A DNA stretch of 64,000 nt from Streptomyces sp. NWU339 (GCF_003143855.1 NZ_QFRK01000032.1:1-64000), one strand, 5' to 3'. Numbered from the stretch's first letter, positions 24,880-41,860 are shown. Notes: a model not told the origin generated them from the letters alone. Numbers and translations: made by a program.

Positions 24880-24904
24880 CCCACGCGGGCCGTCTTCGAC
24901 GGTC

Positions 24905-24990
24905 ATGCGAAAAGGCCTGCGGTGGAGCCACCAGGTTTGGCCGGTCACGCCCGTCGTACGGAAGTAGAACTGCGGGCGGTGGTTCACGAT
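24905..24990 (-). pseudogene. relic of the tuf 3' region
   Basis: Positions 24941-24984 match 42 of 44 bases of the intact tuf gene at 27349-27392 and still encode HRPQFYFRTTGVTG on the minus strand. Beside it, 24919-24936 matches 17 of 18 bases of the tuf downstream flank at 27142-27159, and a 10-base CGAAAAGGCC matches the terminator edge. The order is as at tuf but with internal deletions, so this is a degraded partial copy in direct orientation. Confidence 0.7.
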
Positions 24991-25131
24991 CGGCTTCCCC
25001 GCCATCGGTGCCCCCGGCGGGGCTTCGCCACGGCGGGCCACTGCGGCCGGACCGGTGAGAGGTCGACTGGGCTGCTGGGAAAGCAGTGACGGGTGACGTG
25101 CCAAGGTTGTGCGATGACAGATTCCGGTGGC

Positions 25132-25163
25132 GGCACGGAGGTGCCGGTACGGAGGTGCCGGTA
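25132..25163. repeat. short tandem repeat
   Basis: Two copies of a 14-bp unit (CGGAGGTGCCGGTA) in tandem, with a partial third, in the decayed region. No function apparent. Confidence 0.6.
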
Positions 25164-25189
25164 CGGCGTTCCCGACTTGCCGAGTACGC

Positions 25190-25560
25190 GGAGATGACCG
25201 AGCAACCACCAAAGGCTCCCCGCCCGTCGGAGGTTTCCGGAAGCACCACGGCGTCCGAGGCTCCCGACCTGACGGAGACGAACCGGGCCCGCCGAACCTT
25301 CCGGCGCGGAAGTCGCTTCCCGACGAAGGGAGTTCACCGCGTTCCTGGAAGCCTTCCGGGACACCGCGGCCCTGGCCCCGCCCCGGACCGGCGGATGGCT
25401 CACCGCCGACTTCGGCGGCGTGTCCCGGATCCTGGCCTTCTCCGACGTACCGGCCTTGGCTCGGTACGCGTTGCCCCGTGACGAGGCCCGCCAGGAGTGG
25501 ACGTACCGGACGGTGCTCGGGGCACGGCCGCTGGACGTGGCCGTCGGGCGGTGCGGTCGG
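25190..25560 (+). pseudogene. SseB-like protein remnant
   Basis: From about 25321 the plus strand reads REFTAFLEAFRDTAALAP, then GGWLTADFGGVSRILAFSD, ALARYALPRDEARQEWTYRT and VLGARPLDVAV, resembling part of an SseB/type-III-secretion-SseB-domain protein common in Streptomyces. The preceding Met at about 25195 is in a different frame, and a TGA at 25270 interrupts this one. The match breaks off near 25555, where an FtsX fragment begins. Family assignment is from memory and tentative. Confidence 0.4.
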
Positions 25561-26027
25561 CAGGCGGTCAGGTGCTCGGCAAGGACGAGTGGGTCGCGGC
25601 CACCTGTCCGGAGACCAACCGCTCGCCCCGGCTCGGCCTTCTGCTGGTGCTCGGCATCGCCCTGCTCTACACCGGCATCTCCCTGGTCAACACGATGGTG
25701 ACGGCCACCTCCGACCGGGTCCGTGACCTGGCGGTGCTGCGACTGGCCGGGGCCACCAACGGGCAGGTACTGCGGCTGGTGTGCGCCGAGTCACTGCTGG
25801 TCGTCGCGGTCGGAGCGCTCCTGGGACTGGCCGTCGCCGCGCTCAACCCGGCCGACATGTGGGCGGCGCTGAGCCTGCTCTCGGTGCGCCCCACACCCGT
25901 GCTGCCGTGGCCGACGATCGGCGCGGTCGTCGGCGCCTGCGCGTTCCTCGCGGCACTCGCGTCGGTCGCCCCGGCCGGCCCGGCCCTACGGCGCCGTGCG
26001 GTGGAACTCGCGGGCATCCACGAATGA
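25497..26027 (+). pseudogene. C-terminal fragment of an FtsX/MacB-type ABC permease
   Basis: The open frame is 176 codons, but similarity starts near 25569 (QVLGKDEWVAATCPETN). From there it has the last FtsX domain: LLLVLGIALLYTGISLVNTM, VRDLAVLRLAGATNGQVLRL and two more hydrophobic segments, ending RRRAVELAGIHE. Full permeases of this type are about 800 residues, so the N-terminal part, periplasmic region and partner ATPase are missing. No credible start or ribosome site: a relic. Confidence 0.7.
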
Positions 26028-26068
26028 GCACCCTCCCCGACGCATCGCTGCCGCGCCCCCGGACCGGC

Positions 26069-26959
26069 TCAGCCCGCCTCACCGCTCTCGAAGACCTCCG
26101 CCGCCGACGTGGCCGTGATGGCGCGCACGAACCAGAGGCTCAGTGTGTCGAGGTCGGGGCACCCGAGGATTCGCTCACGCTCCGCCTCGGAGAGCTCGAC
26201 CTCCCGGCGCTCCAGCAGAAGCAGGATGTCGTCGGCCTTGCCCTCCGCCTTGCCCTCCGCCCGAAGGTTCTGGGCGGTCTGCGACTGGAAAAAGGAGAGG
26301 TCTGCGGCCATGAGTTGCCTCCAGAAATCCGCGGCCGGCGCCTTGCCGAGGCCTTGTTCCGTGAGCTCGATGAACTTACCTGCGGTGTTCTCGTCGTCGG
26401 CCGACAGGCCTTTCAGCGCCACGGCCAGTGCCTTCAGTATCACATTGGCATCCGGGTCACGGCGGTGCAGAGCCGCTGAGAGAACCGTGAGCGGAATGTC
26501 ACGAGCGGCCTCGTCGGGGTCGAAGACCACGGGCACCTCATCCGGCCCGAGTACCAGGGGACGCAACGTGAGTGAGGGCCACTGCGGCGGACCGATGTCG
26601 ACATGCCGAGCCGCCCAGGCAGCAGTGCGCCGGTCCGCACAGACGACGAGGAGAACCGGAGGCAAACGGTATTTCGCGTACAGATGTGAGAGGTAATAAG
26701 CCCAACTCGCGGGCTTGTCGGGGTCCCGCTTGCCCTGTGACTCAACGGCCAGGACGAAGCTGCCGTTGTCGGAGGTGTCCATCCGCAGCAGCGTGTCCAC
26801 CCGGCGCTCTACCGGGCGGTTCTCGGTGAGGTCGGTGGAGAGGGTGGAGGCCGAAAGCGGGGTGGCGAAGAGGACTCCGAGTCCTTTGACGGCACGCGCG
26901 AAGAGGCCCGGATCTTCCTGGAAGATCCGGTGCAGGGCCTCGTGGGATGAGCTGACCAT
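26069..26959 (-). CDS. Rpn-family / PD-(D/E)XK nuclease-like protein
   Basis: A 296-residue member of a family common in Streptomyces that starts MVSSSHEALHRIFQEDPGLF. The N-terminal half carries a nuclease-like core (RRVDTLLRMDTS then FVLAVESQGKRDPDKPASWA), in which the expected ExK is written ESQGK. The C-terminal part is helical. Related Rpn proteins promote recombination-linked DNA cleavage; others are called transposase-like. Activity of this copy is unproven. It is convergent with the FtsX relic and next to tuf. Confidence 0.75.
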   Translation of the reverse strand: MVSSSHEALHRIFQEDPGLFARAVKGLGVLFATPLSASTLSTDLTENRPVERRVDTLLRMDTSDNGSFVLAVESQGKRDPDKPASWAYYLSHLYAKYRLPPVLLVVCADRRTAAWAARHVDIGPPQWPSLTLRPLVLGPDEVPVVFDPDEAARDIPLTVLSAALHRRDPDANVILKALAVALKGLSADDENTAGKFIELTEQGLGKAPAADFWRQLMAADLSFFQSQTAQNLRAEGKAEGKADDILLLLERREVELSEAERERILGCPDLDTLSLWFVRAITATSAAEVFESGEAG

Positions 26960-27100
26960 GATCCGAAGCTAGGGATATCCCTCGACACATGGCCCTCATA
27001 TGCCAGTACTTCCCGCGATCGGGTGACGGACAGGGTCCGGCGCTTGACGTCGGCCCGCCCGCGCATCGGCCCGCCTGCGCGTCCGCCCAAGACACGAAAA

Positions 27101-27128
27101 GGCCCGCACGACCGAAGTCGTGCGGGCC
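27101..27128 (-). terminator. tuf (str operon) terminator
   Basis: A perfect 12-bp GC-rich stem (27101-27112 with 27117-27128) closed by a four-base CGAA loop, followed on the minus strand by TTTT. It is 54 nt beyond the tuf stop and is a classical factor-independent terminator. Confidence 0.9.
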
Positions 27129-27181
27129 CTCTCAGGTGCTCGCGGTGGAGCTACCAGGTCGGATCAGCAAGCAGCCGGAGC

Positions 27182-28375
<1,194 letters not shown>

Positions 28376-28452
28376 TGGGGTCCTCCTGTGGAGTGGTTCT
28401 GTACGCCTTACTCATCGGCGCCAGGTGATCTTTGCTGGAAAGCCCGGGGCCG

Positions 28453-28505
28453 GGGGCATTCCACCGGGTTTGCGGCGGAATGCCCCAAGCAGGCTCCGGG
28501 GTCAA
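28453..28505 (-). promoter_or_regulatory. fusA-tuf gap: candidate tuf promoter and hairpin
   Basis: The 155-nt gap has TTGACC at 28500-28505 and CATTCC at 28477-28482 with 17-nt spacing on the minus strand, a plausible extra tuf promoter; such an internal promoter is known in other Streptomyces. A perfect 10-bp hairpin (28453-28462 with 28477-28486) overlaps the putative -10. Confidence 0.4.
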
Positions 28506-28530
28506 GCCTAAAGCGTGTGAACGGAGTCCG

Positions 28531-30657
28531 TTACTCGCCCTTGGCCTTCGCGATGATCTCCTCGGCGACGTTCCGCGGAACCTCGGCGTAGGAGTCGAAC
28601 TGCATCGAGTAGCTTGCGCGACCCGACGTCTTGCTGCGGAGGTCCCCGACGTAGCCGAACATCTCCGAAAGGGGCACGAGGCCCTTCACGACGCGAGCAC
28701 CGGCCCGCTCCTCCATGGCCTGGATCTGGCCACGGCGGGAGTTGATGTCGCCGATGACTTCACCCATGTAGTCCTCGGGCGTGGTGACCTCGACGGCCAT
28801 CATCGGCTCGAGGAGCACGGGCGAAGCCTTGCGCGCGGCCTCCTTGAAGGCCTGCGAACCGGCGATCTTGAACGCGAGCTCGGAGGAGTCCACCTCGTGG
28901 TAGCCACCGTCGAGAAGCGTGACGCGGACGCCCGTCATCTCGTAGCCGGCGAGGATACCGAACTGCATGGCCTCCTGCGCACCGGCGTCCACCGAAGGGA
29001 TGTACTCCTTCGGCACACGGCCACCGGTCACCTTGTTCACGAACTCGTACGAGGCGTCGCCGCCCTCGATGGGCTCGATCGCGATCTGCACCTTGGCGAA
29101 CTGACCGGTACCACCGGTCTGCTTCTTGTGGGTGTAGTCCACGCGCTCGACGGCCTTGCGGATCGTCTCGCGGTAGGCGACCTGCGGCTTGCCGACGTTG
29201 GCCTCGACCTTGAACTCACGGCGCATACGGTCGACCAGCACCTCGAGGTGCAGCTCGCCCATACCACCGATGATGGTCTGGCCGGTCTCCTCGTCCGAGT
29301 GGACCTGGAAGGACGGGTCCTCCTCGGCCAGGCGCTGGATCGCGACGCCCAGCTTCTCCTGGTCGCCCTTCGACTTGGGCTCGATGGCGACCTGGATGAC
29401 CGGCGCCGGGAAGTCCATGGACTCCAGGATCACCGGCTGCTTGTCGTCGGACAGCGTCTCACCGGTGGTGGTCTGCTTCAGGCCCATGACGGCGACGATG
29501 TCACCGGCGACCACCGACTCGATCTCCTCACGCTTGTTGGCGTGCATGCGGTAGATCTTGCCGATGCGCTCCTTCTTGCCCTTGACGGAGTTCAGCACGG
29601 CGGTGCCGGACACCAGGCGGCCCGAGTAGACCCGGACGAAGGTGAGCTTGCCGAGGTGCGGGTCGCTCATGATCTTGAACGCGAGGGCCGACAGCGGCTC
29701 GTCCTCGGACGGCTTGCGCTTGATCACGACCTCGGGGTCCTTGACGTCGTGGCCCTCGATGGCCTCGATGTCGAGCGGGGTCGGGAGGTAGCGCACGACC
29801 GCGTCGAGCAGGGGCTGAACGCCCTTGTTCTTGAACGCGGTGCCGCAGAACACCGGGGTGATGGTGGTGTCGGTGGACTTGCCGGACGCGATGGTGATGC
29901 GACGGATCGCGGCGTGCAGCTGCTCCTGGGTGGGCTCCTGGCCCTCCAGGTACAGCTCCATGATCTCTTCGTCGTTCTCCGCGACAGCCTCGATCAGCTT
30001 GCCGCGCCACTCCTCGGCGGCCTCGGTGTGCGTGGCCGGGATGTCGACGACGTCGTACATCTCGCCCTTGGCGGCCTCGGCGGACCACACGAGCGCCTTC
30101 ATGCGGACCAGGTCCACGACGCCGTGGAAGTCGGCCTCGGCACCGATCGGCAGCTGCATGACCAGCGGCTGCGCACCCAGGCGGTCCTTGATCATGTCGA
30201 CGCAGCGGTGGAACTCCGCGCCGGTCCGGTCCAGCTTGTTGACGAAGCAGATACGCGGCACACCGTAACGGTCGGCCTGACGCCACACCGTCTCGGACTG
30301 CGGCTCGACACCGGCGACACCGTCGAACACGGTCACGGCACCGTCGAGCACGCGCAGGGAACGCTCCACCTCTACGGTGAAGTCGACGTGCCCCGGGGTG
30401 TCGATGATGTTGATCGTGTAGTCGTTGTCTTCGAGCGGCCAGTGACAGGTCGTCGCAGCAGAGGTGATCGTGATGCCACGCTCCTGCTCCTGCTCCATCC
30501 AGTCCATCGTGGCGGAACCCTCGTGGGTCTCGCCAAGCTTGTACGACACGCCGGTGTAGAACAGGATCCGCTCGGTGGTGGTCGTCTTGCCCGCGTCGAT
30601 GTGGGCCATGATCCCGATGTTGCGGACCTTGGCCAGGTCAAGTGAAGTGGTAGCCAT
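28531..30657 (-). CDS. fusA: elongation factor G
   Basis: EF-G, 708 residues, catalyses ribosomal translocation and recycling. The G domain shows AHIDAGKTTTTERIL, DTPGHVDF and NKLDRTG; the domain IV region includes EYIPSVDAGAQEAMQFGILA, and domain V ends before AEEIIAKAKGE. Position between rpsG and tuf in the str operon is standard. The 737-codon plus-strand frame opposite is a codon-structure shadow. Confidence 0.98.
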   Translation of the reverse strand: MATTSLDLAKVRNIGIMAHIDAGKTTTTERILFYTGVSYKLGETHEGSATMDWMEQEQERGITITSAATTCHWPLEDNDYTINIIDTPGHVDFTVEVERSLRVLDGAVTVFDGVAGVEPQSETVWRQADRYGVPRICFVNKLDRTGAEFHRCVDMIKDRLGAQPLVMQLPIGAEADFHGVVDLVRMKALVWSAEAAKGEMYDVVDIPATHTEAAEEWRGKLIEAVAENDEEIMELYLEGQEPTQEQLHAAIRRITIASGKSTDTTITPVFCGTAFKNKGVQPLLDAVVRYLPTPLDIEAIEGHDVKDPEVVIKRKPSEDEPLSALAFKIMSDPHLGKLTFVRVYSGRLVSGTAVLNSVKGKKERIGKIYRMHANKREEIESVVAGDIVAVMGLKQTTTGETLSDDKQPVILESMDFPAPVIQVAIEPKSKGDQEKLGVAIQRLAEEDPSFQVHSDEETGQTIIGGMGELHLEVLVDRMRREFKVEANVGKPQVAYRETIRKAVERVDYTHKKQTGGTGQFAKVQIAIEPIEGGDASYEFVNKVTGGRVPKEYIPSVDAGAQEAMQFGILAGYEMTGVRVTLLDGGYHEVDSSELAFKIAGSQAFKEAARKASPVLLEPMMAVEVTTPEDYMGEVIGDINSRRGQIQAMEERAGARVVKGLVPLSEMFGYVGDLRSKTSGRASYSMQFDSYAEVPRNVAEEIIAKAKGE

Positions 30658-30696
30658 AAGGCTTCAGTCTTCTCTCGGTCTCGATGTGGGTAGCGA

Positions 30697-31167
30697 CTAC
30701 CAGCGGTAGTGCGCGAAGGCCTTGTTGGACTCGGCCATCTTGTGCGTGTCCTCGCGCTTCTTCACAGCGGCACCGAGGCCGTTGCTGGCGTCGAGGAGCT
30801 CGTTGAGCAGACGCTCGGTCATGGTCTTCTCGCGACGGGCGCGGGAGTAACCGACCAGCCAGCGCAGCGCCAGGGTGTTGGCGCGACCGGGCTTGACCTC
30901 GATCGGCACCTGGTAGGTGGCGCCACCGACACGGCGGGACTTGACCTCGAGGGTCGGCTTGATGTTCTCGAGAGCGCGCTTCAGCGTGATGATCGGGTCG
31001 TTGCCCGTCTTCTCGCGAAGGCCCTCCATGGCACCGTAGACGATGCGCTCGGCGGTGGAGCGCTTGCCGTTCAGCAGCACCTTGTTGATCAGGGAGGTCA
31101 CCAGAGGAGAACCGTAGACCGGGTCGATGATGACCGGGCGCTTCGGGGCGGGGCCCTTACGAGGCAT
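30697..31167 (-). CDS. rpsG: 30S ribosomal protein S7
   Basis: S7, 156 residues, initiates 30S head assembly and represses the str operon in E. coli. MPRKGPAPKRPVIIDPVYGS, LINKVLLNGKRSTAERIVYG and ARREKTMTERLLNELLDASN are typical. It starts 2 bases after the rpsL stop. Confidence 0.98.
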   Translation of the reverse strand: MPRKGPAPKRPVIIDPVYGSPLVTSLINKVLLNGKRSTAERIVYGAMEGLREKTGNDPIITLKRALENIKPTLEVKSRRVGGATYQVPIEVKPGRANTLALRWLVGYSRARREKTMTERLLNELLDASNGLGAAVKKREDTHKMAESNKAFAHYRW

Positions 31168-31169
31168 TC

Positions 31170-31541
31170 TTACTTCTCCTTCTTGGCGCCGTAGCGGCTG
31201 CGGGCCTGCTTGCGGTTCTTGACACCCTGGGTGTCGAGGGAGCCACGGATGATCTTGTAGCGAACACCCGGCAGGTCCTTCACACGGCCGCCGCGCACGA
31301 GCACGATGGAGTGCTCCTGCAGGTTGTGTCCCTCACCCGGAATGTAAGCAGTGACCTCGATACCGCTGGTCAGACGCACACGCGCGACCTTACGGAGGGC
31401 CGAGTTCGGCTTCTTCGGGGTGGTGGTGAACACACGCGTGCAGACGCCACGGCGCTGGGGCGAACCCTCGAGTGCGGGCGTCTTGTTCTTCTCGACCTTG
31501 TCCTGCCGGCCCTTACGGACCAGCTGCTGGATCGTAGGCAC
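31170..31541 (-). CDS. rpsL: 30S ribosomal protein S12
   Basis: S12, 123 residues, at the decoding centre. The start is GTG at 31539-31541, supported by a GGAGA site and by the conserved first residues PTIQQLVRKGRQDKVEKNK; the longer open frame is leader. Lys43 (in TTTPKKPNSALRK) and Lys88 (in GGRVKDLPG), the usual streptomycin-resistance positions, are wild type, so this allele predicts sensitivity. Confidence 0.97.
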   Translation of the reverse strand: MPTIQQLVRKGRQDKVEKNKTPALEGSPQRRGVCTRVFTTTPKKPNSALRKVARVRLTSGIEVTAYIPGEGHNLQEHSIVLVRGGRVKDLPGVRYKIIRGSLDTQGVKNRKQARSRYGAKKEK

Positions 31542-31591
31542 TACTTCTCCGGTTTCTGTGTGCCGATAGGTACAGCTAACCTGGAACGTCA

Positions 31592-31616
31592 CCGACCCAC
31601 GCGGTCGGGTGTGTCG
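31592..31616 (-). promoter_or_regulatory. str leader hairpin shared with the S10 operon
   Basis: About 50 nt upstream of the rpsL GTG, this 25-nt element is identical except for one base to 15427-15451. The transcript would form a short hairpin (CCGACC, loop GCGTG, GGTCGG). It lies inside the ~190-nt leader defined by the promoter at 31738-31766. Confidence 0.65.
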
Positions 31617-31737
31617 AATCCCGCGGACTCCCGCCGCAAGGCAGAAAGAAGCGCATGATCGCGGTGGCCGTTCACAGCCCCCGGCGCGGTCTGACGGCAC
31701 ACGCGGAGGCCAGGGCACACCCCAGGCACAAGGTCTG

Positions 31738-31766
31738 AGCGTACCTATAGCATTGGCTGCGGTCAA
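31738..31766 (-). promoter_or_regulatory. str operon (rpsL) promoter
   Basis: TTGACC (31761-31766) and TACGCT (31738-31743) stand exactly 17 nt apart on the minus strand, preceded by a T-rich stretch. Transcription would start near 31731, leaving a ~190-nt leader. The rest of the 328-bp gap holds only leader sequence. Confidence 0.7.
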
Positions 31767-31869
31767 AACAAATGGGCCGTCACCCCGCCTCCGCGCGGAG
31801 CGAGTGAAGCCCGTGAAAGGGAATGATCTTCGAAAGGGTGGCTCCGGCCCCTTTCCGTTCTCCCACGCG

Positions 31870-32442
31870 TCACACTGCCGCGATACCGAACATGACCAAC
31901 AGGAACAGGAAAGCGGCCCAGCCGGCCACGGACAGCCAGCCGAGCACCAGCCCGGCCACCGCGAGCCCGTCCCCCTGATCCCCCGAGCGCCGGATCTCCG
32001 CACGGGCCATGTGCCCCAGCACCACGGCCGGGATGCCGGTCACCCCGCCCGTCGCCAGGCACAGCACCCCGCACACCATGGACCCGATCGCCTTCTCGTT
32101 GGTCTTCTGCCGGGGCAGGAACGTCGCCGGCGCCATGGGGACGGCGTGCTGCTGCACCACCGCGGTCTGCGGCACGGGACCCTGCGGCAGATCGGCCACC
32201 AGCAGCGAGAGATCCGCCACCGTACGGGCCTGGTAGGCCCGCGCCACCCGCCGCTCGAGCTCCTGCTGGTCCAGACGGCCCTCCGCGTACCCGGCCCGGA
32301 GCACGTCCACGGTGCGCTCCCGGTCCGCGTGCGAGGCCAGCATCGGGGGCCCGCCCTGCTGCGGCCCGCCCGGTCCGCCCCACGGCTGTGGAGCGCCTCG
32401 CCCCTGCCAGGGCTGCCACGACGGATACGGCGACTGCGACAC
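31870..32442 (-). CDS. DUF1707/DUF4190 membrane protein
   Basis: A 190-residue protein. The N-terminus is Pro/Gly/Gln-rich (~35 residues), followed by a DUF1707 module (MLASHADRERTVDVLRAGYA...RRVARAYQARTVADLSLLVADLP) and a DUF4190 part with two membrane helices separated by a short loop. GTG at 32440-32442 is chosen because GGGGGAGG lies 7 nt upstream; an in-frame start lies eight codons earlier. Lies between rpoC and rpsL on the same strand. Function unknown. Confidence 0.8.
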   Translation of the reverse strand: MSQSPYPSWQPWQGRGAPQPWGGPGGPQQGGPPMLASHADRERTVDVLRAGYAEGRLDQQELERRVARAYQARTVADLSLLVADLPQGPVPQTAVVQQHAVPMAPATFLPRQKTNEKAIGSMVCGVLCLATGGVTGIPAVVLGHMARAEIRRSGDQGDGLAVAGLVLGWLSVAGWAAFLFLLVMFGIAAV

Positions 32443-32581
32443 CAGGTACCTCCCCCGACTGCACACGTCATTCCATCATGCGCCCACGCAAAGCCTTACG
32501 GCATGGGCTACGCGTCACGAAACCGGTACAGGTCATCGGTACGGGTCACTCGTACAGCTCACGGATACGGATCGCGGAACG

Positions 32582-32626
32582 CCGCAGGGCGGCCACCCCA
32601 TTGTGCCCGGGGTGACCGCCCTGCGG
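32582..32626 (-). terminator. rpoBC terminator
   Basis: An 18-nt arm (32582-32599) pairs with 32609-32626 apart from one mismatch, 18 nt after the rpoC stop. A strong GC-rich terminator for the rpoB-rpoC transcript. Confidence 0.8.
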
Positions 32627-32643
32627 TACTTCAGCCGACTCGC

Positions 32644-36543
<3,900 letters not shown>

Positions 36544-36604
36544 TATGCGTCAATCCCTCTCAGGGTCGTAAGTCGTGGGGTCTGAAACGGGGTCCTGGGG
36601 CCGG

Positions 36605-36640
36605 CCGGAGGTTCAGGGATCTTCATCGCTGAACCTCCGG
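36605..36640 (-). other. rpoB-rpoC intergenic hairpin
   Basis: A perfect 12-bp stem (36605-36616 with 36629-36640, 12-nt loop) lies in the 110-nt gap between rpoB and rpoC. It may be an RNase processing or stabilising site, since the two subunits must be made in equal amounts and a full terminator would be surprising here. Confidence 0.6.
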
Positions 36641-36653
36641 ACCGAAACTCCCG

Positions 36654-40139
<3,486 letters not shown>

Positions 40140-40322
40140 GAGGGGGTCCTTCCGAGGGCTCGGACTCACTACGCGCGTGCCGGCCCCCCACGGGACACGG
40201 TGTCGGACGCTTCTCCGTCCGACCGGGAAAGGCCAGGTCGGAGAGGTCTGATCGTCTGTGCTCAAGTGAGGGCAGACCCCTGGTGACGGGCAGGGGACAG
40301 CTAACAGGCAGCGCAAAGGGTC

Positions 40323-40351
40323 AGTGTAGCCACTCGGCACACTGATGTCCA
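40323..40351 (-). promoter_or_regulatory. rpoB promoter
   Basis: TGGACA (40346-40351) and TACACT (40323-40328) with exactly 17-nt spacing on the minus strand. Transcription would begin near 40316, about 177 nt before the TTG start of rpoB. Confidence 0.65.
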
Positions 40352-40490
40352 GCGCGGGTTTTCGAGACCCTCAGAGGCCCTCGTTGTTCTCAACTCCTGC
40401 GGCACGGTCGTGCCCTCGACGCACCGTGATACTGCCCTCTTCGCCGTCGATCCATGCCTCGGATTCGGATCCTTGTGACGACGCGTCCTG

Positions 40491-40519
40491 AGAATTGCGC
40501 GCTGCGTGCGGTTCGTCAA
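40491..40519 (-). promoter_or_regulatory. second candidate rpoB promoter
   Basis: TTGACG (40514-40519) and AATTCT (40491-40496) are 17 nt apart on the minus strand. It would give a leader of about 345 nt. Weaker -10 than the proximal promoter. Confidence 0.4.
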
Positions 40520-40644
40520 GGCCCCCCTTGCCCGAACCGCCTCTCAACAGGCGACTCTTCGTGGCCCGCGGAAGGCCACATCGAAGATCACCATACCCCC
40601 CGCCGTCCCAGGGGCAAGGCAGCCGCCGCCGGGCCCCGGACACA

Positions 40645-40682
40645 CCGAGGAGCGACCACCCGGATGGATGATCGCTCCTCGG
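40645..40682 (-). terminator. hairpin downstream of rplL
   Basis: A perfect 11-bp stem (40645-40655 with 40672-40682, 16-nt loop) about 85 nt after the rplL stop, without a U-run. Probably a partial terminator or attenuator between rplJL and rpoBC. Confidence 0.65.
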
Positions 40683-40765
40683 CGCTTACGCGTTACACGT
40701 CCTGCTGGACGCGGTGCGGATCCGGCTCAGCCGGGCCGCTGGAGTCCTGTCGGACCCGGAAGGTC

Positions 40766-41155
40766 TTACTTGACCTCGACGGAGGCGCCGGCGCCCTCGA
40801 GGGCCTCCTTGGCCTTGTCGGCGGCTTCCTTGTTGACCTTCTCGACGACGGGCTTCGGCGCACCGTCGACCAGGTCCTTGGCCTCCTTCAGGCCGAGGGA
40901 GGTCAGCTCGCGCACGACCTTGATGACCTGGATCTTCTTGTCGCCGGCGCCGGTGAGGATGACGTCGAACTCGTCCTTCTCCGGCTCGGCCTCGGCGGCA
41001 CCGGCGGCAGCACCGCCACCGGCGACGACGACCGGGGCGGCCGCAGCGGCGGTGACGTCGAACTTCTCCTCGAAGGCCTTCACGAACTCGGAGAGCTCGA
41101 TGAGGGTCATGCCCTCGAACTGGGCCAGCAGCTCGTCCTGGGTGAGCTTCGCCAT
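40766..41155 (-). CDS. rplL: 50S ribosomal protein L7/L12
   Basis: Stalk protein recruiting translation factors, 129 residues from the ATG at 41153-41155 (MAKLTQDELLAQFEGMTLIE). The Ala/Gly-rich hinge near residues 38-55 separates the dimerisation domain from the C-terminal domain (KDEFDVILTGAGDKKIQVIK). Follows rplJ by 114 nt. Confidence 0.98.
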   Translation of the reverse strand: MAKLTQDELLAQFEGMTLIELSEFVKAFEEKFDVTAAAAAPVVVAGGGAAAGAAEAEPEKDEFDVILTGAGDKKIQVIKVVRELTSLGLKEAKDLVDGAPKPVVEKVNKEAADKAKEALEGAGASVEVK

Positions 41156-41269
41156 GATGGCGGTCCTTCCACTAAATCGGCAGGTGCCGGATGTACTGGG
41201 TGAGGCGGGCGTACGTCGGGCCCGCATCGACCCTCACCTCATGCGGTGAGGATCGGAAAGCGAGCCGAA

Positions 41270-41800
41270 TTACTCGGCACCGCCCTGCTCGTCCTGCTTG
41301 GCACGGAGCGCGTCCACGGTGCGGACGAGCTTCGACGGCAGCGCCTGGAAGACGGAGGCAGCCTGGGACTGCTTCGCCTTGAAGGCACCGGCCAGCTTGG
41401 AGAGCAGAACCTCGCGGGACTCGAGGTCCGCAAGCTTCTTGATCTCGTCGGCGGACAGCGCCTTGCCGTCAAGGACACCGCCCTTGATGACGAGATTCGG
41501 GTTGTCCTTGGCGAAGTCACGGAGACCCTTCGCCGACTCCACCGGGTCACCGGTGACGAAGGCGACCGCCGTCGGACCAGCGAAGAGCTGGTCGTCCAGC
41601 GTGATCCCGGCCTCGTTGGCCGCAATCTTGGTCAGCGTGTTCTTCACCACGGCGTACTGGGCGTTCTCACCGAGCGAACGACGCAGCGTCTTGAGCTGCG
41701 CCACGGTGAGACCGCGGTACTCGGTCAGCACGGCGGCGTTGGAGCTGCGGAACTTGTCCGTCAGCTCGGCAACCGCAGCAGCCTTGTCGGGCCTCGCCAT
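41270..41800 (-). CDS. rplJ: 50S ribosomal protein L10
   Basis: L10, 176 residues, anchors the L7/L12 stalk. The ATG at 41798-41800 yields MARPDKAAAVAELTDKFRSS and has GGAGG upstream; the open frame extends 29 codons further with no similarity. TEYRGLTVAQLKTLRRSLGE is the rRNA-binding N-terminal region. The long leader with a hairpin and U-run suggests autogenous control. Confidence 0.97.
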   Translation of the reverse strand: MARPDKAAAVAELTDKFRSSNAAVLTEYRGLTVAQLKTLRRSLGENAQYAVVKNTLTKIAANEAGITLDDQLFAGPTAVAFVTGDPVESAKGLRDFAKDNPNLVIKGGVLDGKALSADEIKKLADLESREVLLSKLAGAFKAKQSQAASVFQALPSKLVRTVDALRAKQDEQGGAE

Positions 41801-41860
41801 AGAGCCTCGGCCTCCTTCCGGGTGATTCGGACCGCGCGGACCCGAAGGAGGACTGGGAAA

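Larger units (their letters stand above)
40140..40765. other. rplL-rpoB intergenic region
   Basis: A 626-bp gap with no gene. It holds a hairpin after rplL (40645-40682), two candidate rpoB promoters (40491-40519 and 40323-40351) and a ~175-nt rpoB leader. The size and promoters indicate that rpoBC is transcribed at least partly independently of rplJL, as known in Streptomyces. Confidence 0.7.

Noticed and set aside
25136..25163. Tandem 14-bp units considered as a possible CRISPR-like or regulatory array
   Set aside because: Only two copies with no spacers, inside decayed DNA; simple slippage explains them.
31592..31616. The shared leader hairpin considered as a simple terminator
   Set aside because: The stem is only six base pairs with no U-run, and the downstream genes are highly expressed; a terminator role does not fit.
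36544..36653. The rpoB-rpoC hairpin considered as a terminator
   Set aside because: A terminator between subunits needed in equal amounts is implausible without a promoter for rpoC, and none is visible in the short gap.
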